The position numbers were made by a program, and so were the translations under genes. The notes under the pieces were generated by a model that was not told the origin of the DNA, made no database searches, and worked only from the letters and a program-made list of their open reading frames with translations. Shown here in pieces: positions 59,016-64,000 of a stretch of 64,000 nucleotides of DNA (its first letter is position 1; every line of letters starts with the position of its first letter). The DNA lies in contig NZ_MVJN01000006.1 in NCBI RefSeq assembly GCF_003265995.1, positions 124,001-188,000 of the forward strand, given 5' to 3'. The stretch comes from Legionella quinlivanii. GTDB taxonomy: Bacteria > Pseudomonadota > Gammaproteobacteria > Legionellales > Legionellaceae.

Positions 59016-60225
59016 TTTCAGCCTCCTTATGCACCAGGCCGTATACTTTGGCAGATAAAGAAAAGAGATTAATAAAACCTTCGGCATCTTTTTGGTTATA
59101 GACACTGTCTGCCTCAAATGTCGCCAAAGCCGGATTATGTAAACTATAGGGAGACTCCATGCCAGAGGGGATAATATTGCCCTTGTAGAGCTTCAGATTC
59201 ACTGTGCCGGTGATATGCTTTTGTGTGACCTCAATCAATGCGTCTAGCGCTTCGCGGGCTTGTGAGAACCATCGTCCTTCATAGACCAGATTGGCATAGT
59301 GTTGTTGCAGGGATTGTTTAAGGTGCAGGCAGCTTCGCTCCATACACAAACTTTCAAGCATTTTATGCGCTTTGTATAACACAGCGGCAGCTGGCGATTC
59401 ATAAATCCCGCGGATTTTCATTCCAACCAGCCTGTTTTCGACCAGATCAGCAACTCCAATCCCATGTTCGCCCGCTTTTTCGTTTAACTGCTGAAGTAGC
59501 TCCACAGGCTTTAACCGTTCACCGTTTAACTTAACCGGAATTCCTTTTTCAAAATTGAGGCTAATCCATTCGGCCTGGTCAGGGGTATGCTCTATCGGAG
59601 AGGTCATCAGTAAGACATCGTCTGGCATACTCGCAGCAGGATCTTCAAGCACTCCGCCCTCGTGAGAGATATACCAGGCATTATGATCACGGGAATAAGG
59701 CGCTTTTGGGGTGACCGGTACTTCAATCCCATGTTCCTGTGCGTACTCAATAGCCTGCTGTCGGGATTTTATTTCCCAATGCCTCCAGGGGGCGATAATC
59801 TCAAGATGGGGGGCTAATGCCTTAAAAGTAAACTCGAAGCGCACCTGATCATTTCCTTTTCCAGTCGCTCCATGAGCCACTGCATCAGCCTGCTCCTGCA
59901 GAGCAACCTCCACCAGCTTTTGAGCGATCAGAGGGCGTGAAATGGTACCAAGAATGTATTGGTCTTCATAAAGCGCTCCACATTGAACCAGTTTCCAAAG
60001 GTACTGAGTGACAAACTCCTCTTTCACATCCATCAGATAGGCTTTGCTCGCACCACTAGACAAGGCTTTTTCTTTTATTGCGCTTAAATTTTCCTGTTGC
60101 CCCAGGTCACAAATCACTGCGATGACCTCTGAATCGCGGTAATTTTCTTTTAACCAGGGAATCATAACCGAGGTGTCGAGCCCGCCTGAATAGGCCAGGA
60201 TGATTTTTTTAATAAGCTTTCTCAT
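59005..60225 (-). CDS. argG: Argininosuccinate synthase
   Basis: ATP-dependent ligation of citrulline and aspartate. The P-loop-like [15 protein letters not shown] is at about residues 10-24, and [13 protein letters not shown] and [19 protein letters not shown] are present. Length of 406 residues is normal. It sits between argH and the ATP-binding protein gene, with an 1-base or no gap to the latter, in a likely single transcript from the transporter genes. Confidence 0.95.
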   Translation of the reverse strand: MRKLIKKIILAYSGGLDTSVMIPWLKENYRDSEVIAVICDLGQQENLSAIKEKALSSGASKAYLMDVKEEFVTQYLWKLVQCGALYEDQYILGTISRPLIAQKLVEVALQEQADAVAHGATGKGNDQVRFEFTFKALAPHLEIIAPWRHWEIKSRQQAIEYAQEHGIEVPVTPKAPYSRDHNAWYISHEGGVLEDPAASMPDDVLLMTSPIEHTPDQAEWISLNFEKGIPVKLNGERLKPVELLQQLNEKAGEHGIGVADLVENRLVGMKIRGIYESPAAAVLYKAHKMLESLCMERSCLHLKQSLQQHYANLVYEGRWFSQAREALDALIEVTQKHITGTVNLKLYKGNIIPSGMESPYSLHNPALATFEADSVYNQKDAEGFINLFSLSAKVYGLVHKEAENDQ

Positions 60226-60888
60226 TTATTCTCCCTGGTAAAATTGCTTTAAAAACAATATTGGATTATCGATTGTGGCAGGCTCAATGTCGGCTTTCAA
60301 CTCCCCTTCTTTCAGAAGAATGATCCGATCCGCTATGCCGGTTAAAAACTCTAAATCATGTGAGGCGATTAGCATGCTTCCCTGCAATTGTTTAACGCTG
60401 CGTAGCAACTGCGATACCTCACCGGTTTTTGCGGTGTCCAGACCAGAAGTCGGTTCATCGCATAATAAAAGATCAGGCTTCATCATCAGACTTCGAGCCA
60501 AAGCCACTCGTTGCTGTTGCCCGCCTGAAAGCTGACGTGGATACATATCCATTTTATCCAAGAGTCCTAGCACACTTAATAATTGTTCAGCTTTCACATA
60601 ATGATTTATTTTTGGCTGCTTTAAACAGGGGGCATACACTAGATTATTTAACACAGTCATATGCGGGAATAACTGAAAATCCTGAAACATAAACCCTGTT
60701 TTTCCACTCAGAGTAATAACGCCGGAATTGACAGGTTCCAGACCCTGAATACAGCGAAGCAAGGTAGATTTACCACTGCCGGAGGGTCCAGCCAAACCGA
60801 CTATCGTATTGGGCACAATCTTAAAACTAAGCTGATTCAGCACCGGCATCGATCCGAATTTTTTGGTTAGGTTATGGATATACAGCAT
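60226..60888 (-). CDS. artP: Amino-acid ABC transporter ATP-binding protein (ArtP-like)
   Basis: ABC ATPase of about 220 residues: Walker A GPSGSGKST, signature LSGGQQQR, Walker B LLLCDEPTSGLD. It belongs to the polar amino-acid family. ATG 60888 follows AAGAGGT and is preferred to an in-frame start at 60927 inside the permease gene. Its place with a permease and binding protein next to argG-argH suggests arginine (or citrulline) as the transported compound. Confidence 0.9.
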   Translation of the reverse strand: MLYIHNLTKKFGSMPVLNQLSFKIVPNTIVGLAGPSGSGKSTLLRCIQGLEPVNSGVITLSGKTGFMFQDFQLFPHMTVLNNLVYAPCLKQPKINHYVKAEQLLSVLGLLDKMDMYPRQLSGGQQQRVALARSLMMKPDLLLCDEPTSGLDTAKTGEVSQLLRSVKQLQGSMLIASHDLEFLTGIADRIILLKEGELKADIEPATIDNPILFLKQFYQGE

Positions 60889-61519
60889 ATTGACCTCTTT
60901 TTTCCAGAAAGCGCCCAACCAGCTCAATCAGCAACACCAGGCAATAATAATAGGCACCGGCAATGCAAAGAGGAAGGAAATAAGTGAACTGTTCGGCAGC
61001 CACTGTTTGGGAACTCCTCATAAGATCCATTCCGCCAATCGTGGATATCAATGCAGTTTCTTTTAATAAAGCAATTACTTCGTTGATCATTGCGGGCAGC
61101 GAATTGCGTAAGACCTGCGGTAAAACAATATCTTTCCATAAATATAAGCCTTTAATCTCCAGGGTACTGGCAGCCTCAAACTGCCCTTTAGGCAAGCTGT
61201 CTATGCCAGCACGTAACAATTCGGCGAAATAGGCAGAACTATTTAATCCAAAAGCAATAATCCCTGCGATTAAAATATCAGGATGCAATCCAGTCAGAGC
61301 CGGCGTTGCAAAATAAATCAGGCTTAACTGCAAAATTAATGGAGTTCCCCTCAATATCGAAATCATCCCTTTTACAGGGAAAGAGACAATTGATTGATAA
61401 CGACAGATGGCCCAGAAAATCCCCAAAGCAAAACCTGTAATCACACCGCCAGCCAATAATTCCAGTGTCAGCGTGAAGCCATGCGCGATGAAAAAAAGCG
61501 CCTGATTAATATCTTGCAT
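60872..61519 (-). CDS. artQ: Amino-acid ABC transporter permease (ArtQ/ArtM-like)
   Basis: Inner-membrane permease of about 215 residues with several membrane segments and the HisMQ-type cytoplasmic EAA loop (QFEAASTLEIKGLYLWKDIV; PALINE-like PAMINEVIALLKETAL). ATG 61519 overlaps the stop of the binding-protein gene; the gene overlaps the ATPase gene. Only one permease gene is present, so the channel is probably a homodimer. Confidence 0.9.
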   Translation of the reverse strand: MQDINQALFFIAHGFTLTLELLAGGVITGFALGIFWAICRYQSIVSFPVKGMISILRGTPLILQLSLIYFATPALTGLHPDILIAGIIAFGLNSSAYFAELLRAGIDSLPKGQFEAASTLEIKGLYLWKDIVLPQVLRNSLPAMINEVIALLKETALISTIGGMDLMRSSQTVAAEQFTYFLPLCIAGAYYYCLVLLIELVGRFLEKRGQYAVYP

Positions 61520-62247
61520 TATCGCTTCTCCAGCCACTTGGTCTGCAGCCTTGCAATCTCGCCTTTTGCCTCTAATTTACTTAATGCTTTATTGATATCA
61601 GCTGTTAATGGAGAGCCCTTAGGCAGAGCCACTCCGTACCCCTGCCTGGACTGTCCCAGGGTGTGATAAGCAAGACCGGGATTTTTATTACTGAACACCA
61701 GGGCTTGTGCCGCATCCATGACGACCACATCCATGTAACCGCCCTTTAATGCTTCAATCGCCTGATTATTATTATCAAAGGCAGTGATCTCCTGCGATGG
61801 AAATTGCGCGTGAACCCAGAGATCCATCACACTTCCCAGCTGCACCGCGATTTTTTTATTTTGCAGTTGCTCCGCTTTAATTACCGGCGTATCCACTTTA
61901 TAAACAGCGGCCATTTCCTGAAAATAATAGGGTGTACTGAAATCAAAATTTTTCTGGCGAACTCTAGTGATTGTCAACGTGGATATGGCAGCCTCATCCT
62001 TTCCAGAGGTTAAGGCAGGCAAGACTGAGCTAAACTGCATATTGTGAATAACCGCTTTTTTTCCTAATTCAGCGGCAATTAAATGGGCCAGATCTATATC
62101 AAAACCCTTAAGTTTAGATTGCTCTGCAAACTCAAAAGGTGGATAGTCAGCAGAGGTTGCAAAATGAATGCTGGAATTATCTTGTGGCTGACAACCTGAT
62201 AACAGAAGCGCGACAGCAATTAGTTTTACAGGGAGTGTATATTTCAT
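61519..62247 (-). CDS. artJ: Amino-acid ABC transporter substrate-binding lipoprotein (ArtJ-like)
   Basis: Periplasmic binding protein of 242 residues with a lipoprotein signal ending LLLSGC (Cys19). The type II periplasmic binding fold (SBP_bac_3) is indicated by YPPFEFAEQSKLKGFDIDLA and the later ALKGGYMDVVVMDAAQALVF. It is the first gene of the transporter-argG-argH unit; a candidate ArgR box overlaps its upstream edge. Arginine is likely the ligand by context, but other cationic amino acids are possible. Confidence 0.9.
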   Translation of the reverse strand: MKYTLPVKLIAVALLLSGCQPQDNSSIHFATSADYPPFEFAEQSKLKGFDIDLAHLIAAELGKKAVIHNMQFSSVLPALTSGKDEAAISTLTITRVRQKNFDFSTPYYFQEMAAVYKVDTPVIKAEQLQNKKIAVQLGSVMDLWVHAQFPSQEITAFDNNNQAIEALKGGYMDVVVMDAAQALVFSNKNPGLAYHTLGQSRQGYGVALPKGSPLTADINKALSKLEAKGEIARLQTKWLEKR

Positions 62248-62265
62248 AATGACTACATATTCAAA
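62248..62265. promoter_or_regulatory. Candidate ArgR box upstream of artJ
   Basis: AATGACTACATATTCAAA, 9 of 10 core matches to the ArgR half-site pair TGAAT-N4-ATTCA (TGACT at 62250-62254, ATTCA at 62259-62263). It directly abuts the artJ start codon, so bound ArgR would block initiation of the transport-argG-argH unit. Confidence 0.45.
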
Positions 62266-62339
62266 TATTATCCATTTTCGTAATTTATCTTCTTCACTGT
62301 TTATTTGTCAAGCAAAAATGGATATGATTTCAGAAAATG

Positions 62340-62353
62340 TGGTTTTAAATTCA
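62340..62353. promoter_or_regulatory. Weak candidate ArgR half-box before argR
   Basis: TGGTTTTAAATTCA, matching TGAAT-N4-ATTCA at about 8 of 10 core positions (ATTCA is perfect). It is 11 bases before the argR start codon and could serve autoregulation. It is a weak match and the region is AT-rich. Confidence 0.28.
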
Positions 62354-62364
62354 AGAGATGAACT

Positions 62365-62817
62365 ATGACTTATGATAACCAGCTGGATCATTTGATTTTA
62401 AGTATTGTTCAAATTCAGCCAATTGCAGAGCAGGCTGACCTGCAGAGCAGTTTGAAAGAGAAAGGATATGATATTCCACAAGCCACCCTTTCGAGACGCC
62501 TGAAGAAGCTTAAAATTGCGAAAGTGGGTGGTGTTTATCAGCTCATTGAACCGCAACAAGCATCTGGCTTGCCCATAGTCACAAACATTCAATACTCGGA
62601 GTACGGGCTTGTAGTTCTTCAGACGCAGCCAGGAAATGCCAGCAGCCTTGCCTATTATCTGGATAGAAAATATGTGGCGTTTCATTCGCTTGAAAAGCCT
62701 TCGTCTGGTATTTTGGGCACGATTGCCGGGGATGACACCATTTTGCTGGTTATTCGAGGTCCAGCTGATTTGGATGAAGTGAAACGCCTGCTCAAAAAAG
62801 AATTCCCTTATATCTAG
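62365..62817 (+). CDS. argR: Arginine repressor ArgR
   Basis: Hexameric arginine-sensing transcription factor of 150 residues: N-terminal winged helix-turn-helix (PQATLSRRLKKLKIAKVGGV at about 34-53) and C-terminal arginine-binding oligomerisation domain (SGILGTIAGDDTILLVIRG). It is divergent from the transporter and argG-argH genes, and the shared 117-base region contains a good ArgR-box candidate. Direct feedback control of this gene cluster is the simplest reading. Confidence 0.93.
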   Translation: MTYDNQLDHLILSIVQIQPIAEQADLQSSLKEKGYDIPQATLSRRLKKLKIAKVGGVYQLIEPQQASGLPIVTNIQYSEYGLVVLQTQPGNASSLAYYLDRKYVAFHSLEKPSSGILGTIAGDDTILLVIRGPADLDEVKRLLKKEFPYI

Positions 62818-63132
62818 TAAAGGCACCTTGTGTGATAGATTACCAGACCTCTGTCATTTCCGCGCGGCATTGTTGCGTGGAAAAAATAGGTGTATAAAAG
62901 ACTGTCTTTGCGAACGCCAGCGAAGCAATCCAGCTCGTAACCCTGCTCAAGGTTTGATCTGGATTGCTTCACTTCGTTCGCAAAGACGACAGTTTAGTTG
63001 CATGGTTCTATTTACGCAACAATGCCTTTTGCGCGCAGGCGCGAAATCCATCATCGATCTGGGACGCTGTCCTGTTGAAACAGATCCGCCTATGTGGAAT
63101 GATCCAGTTCATGGTACATCCGTTCTAAAAAC
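62818..63132. other. Intergenic region made of palindromic repeats
   Basis: This 315-base gap between argR and the last gene is filled with interspersed palindromes (see 62855-63105). A frame at 62828-63148 covers the region but is a by-product of the palindromes. Confidence 0.65.
62855..63105. repeat. Nested palindromic repeats (families D and E)
   Basis: Inner element D: arms 62904-62933 and 62959-62987 (GTCTTTGCGAACG ... CGTTCGCAAAGAC) with a 25-base loop; its type is the common AAGCAATCCAG palindrome. Outer arms at about 62862-62889 (GGCATTGTTGCGTGGAAA) and 63010-63032 (ACGCAACAATGCC) enclose it, so D looks inserted into another palindrome. A family E copy (about 63033-63105; GCGAAATCCATCATCGATC) follows, related to 32262-32342. 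Confidence 0.7.
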
Positions 63133-64000
63133 TCACCCCATTCGATGACTGGCATTTTCCTTTGCATCCGCTTTTTGTTCGCTTTTGTCCTCAGCCATTT
63201 TACTAATCTCATCAATTAACCTGGCAGTGGTTGTTTTAACGCCAGCCCAGGCAAACATCCGAGTAAAAATACCCTGCCCTTTATTCAACAGTTCATAACG
63301 ACTAATCATACCTCCATTTTTATTCATAGTATTCGTGGTTACATCCTGATGCGACTTTAGATCGCGCAGAAGAGTCTGAAACGATGCCAGATCCCTGGAT
63401 TTAGCCAGATTAACCACCAATTCATAGACAGCATCACTTTTATCAACTCTGAATGCGTGTATACGATCATCCTTAAACAGTGTTTCTGCATGCTTAACCA
63501 GATCTTTAAAGGCTTGACTATTTTTTATATCGTTCAGTCTGGTGTCAGTATATGAATAAAGAGTGGGCTGTCTGATAGCATTTTTCCAACGAGTCGCATC
63601 ATATTTAACTTCTTTCTCCTCTTTCATAAGAGGCTCTTTTTCAGAAGCTTTGGGCTCTTTGGTTTCTCTATCTCTCTTATCTTTAACAGCGGGAGTTTTC
63701 TCTTCAACTTTATCTTTTTTCTTTTCCTGTTCAGGTGATGACTCAGGTGAACGATTAGCCGCTTGCTGTCTTAATTCCTGGATTGCTGCTTTCTGATCGG
63801 CCTGATGAACAAGACTGGGTTTATATCGTTGTTCAAGCTCTTTACGGGAAGTTAATTCATAAGCAAGAAGATCTGCATGCGACTGCTTCAGGCAAAGCTT
63901 GATAAAAACAGCGCCCTGTTTTAGCCCTTTCTCGTTATTGGGAAAGGTATATTCCCGCTTTCCATAATTTGAATCATAGTACTGCAATTTGATCTGCTTA
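63133..64000 (-). CDS. Unknown charged protein, 5' end beyond the window
   Basis: The frame is open from the right edge of the window to the stop at 63133, so the start is not seen; an in-frame TTG at 63987 is not taken as the start because the frame stays open upstream. About 285 residues are visible. They contain a Lys/Glu-rich disordered stretch (about 63600-63750 in DNA) between two helical parts, and a final KENASHRMG. No known domain is recognised. The charged, Lys/Glu-rich middle is common in Legionella Dot/Icm substrates, but this is a weak indication only. It lies after a repeat cluster next to argR. Confidence 0.55.
   Translation of the reverse strand, partial: KQIKLQYYDSNYGKREYTFPNNEKGLKQGAVFIKLCLKQSHADLLAYELTSRKELEQRYKPSLVHQADQKAAIQELRQQAANRSPESSPEQEKKKDKVEEKTPAVKDKRDRETKEPKASEKEPLMKEEKEVKYDATRWKNAIRQPTLYSYTDTRLNDIKNSQAFKDLVKHAETLFKDDRIHAFRVDKSDAVYELVVNLAKSRDLASFQTLLRDLKSHQDVTTNTMNKNGGMISRYELLNKGQGIFTRMFAWAGVKTTTARLIDEISKMAEDKSEQKADAKENASHRMG

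Noticed and set aside
59016-59117. Longer N-terminus for argH
   Set aside because: The extension of 34 residues overlaps argG, is not family-like, and a GGAGG site points to ATG 59015.
62828-63148. Open frame of 106 codons after argR
   Set aside because: It lies wholly in nested palindromes and its translation is low-complexity, Arg/Cys-rich; typical spurious frame in repeats.

Overview
The window looks like a chromosomal segment of a Legionella species, probably not L. pneumophila. The base composition is moderate. The evidence is a run of gene families and gene orders typical of that genus: the flaA-flaG-fliD-fliS cluster next to accD-folC-SPOR-cvpA, an EnhA-like L,D-transpeptidase, LssY/LssZ-like membrane proteins, Sel1-repeat proteins, GspC/GspK-type II secretion genes (Lsp), and large proteins with eukaryotic-like domains or no recognisable family that resemble Dot/Icm effector candidates. 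Genus assignment is inference from content and order only; no rRNA or tRNA gene is present.

Layout. 1-1075: tail of a type II secretion operon (gspJ end, gspK). 1086-8742 (minus strand): a Sel1-repeat protein, a fatty-acid beta-oxidation pair (FadN-type fusion plus thiolase) and a lysine-catabolic pair (saccharopine dehydrogenase plus an ALDH7-like semialdehyde dehydrogenase). 9102-15322 (plus): lnt, leuS, lptE, holA, nadD. 15345-19270 (minus): a small unknown gene, cvpA, SPOR protein, folC, accD. 19488-23515 (plus): flagellin and filament cap genes behind a clear sigma-28 promoter. 23829-32224: cell-wall genes (two L,D-transpeptidases, RlpA, a PBP5-like carboxypeptidase), D-amino acid transaminase, ybeD, lipB, and a DedA/PAP2/LssY protein followed by an LssZ-like protein. 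32382-34242 (minus): Nudix hydrolase and pabB. 34288-36129: a 613-residue unknown protein. 36213-39383: three-gene 2-oxoacid dehydrogenase operon. 39510-40360: Sel1 lipoprotein and short GspC. 40534-43192: methyltransferase, metallophosphoesterase, lipid kinase. 43478-48989 (minus): kdsA, pyrG, ribBA, ribE, ribD. 49119-53619: BepA-like protease and PilS/PilR. 53648-56422 (minus): a 924-residue protein ending in a Rab-like GTPase domain. 56588-62817: HMG-CoA synthase, argH, argG, an arginine-type ABC transporter and divergent argR. 63133-end: 3' part of a charged unknown protein.

Between genes lie several families of palindromic dispersed repeats. One family (8897-9014 and 43324-43476) has shared terminal sequences and opposite orientations. 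Another locus (62855-63105) has one palindrome nested in another. Several were mistakable for short genes.

The most notable biology is the Rab-like GTPase fusion with altered switch II and NKxD residues, the sigma-28-like promoter in front of the EnhA-like L,D-transpeptidase directly after the flagellar cluster, and LssY/LssZ-like genes with no type I transporter genes beside them.
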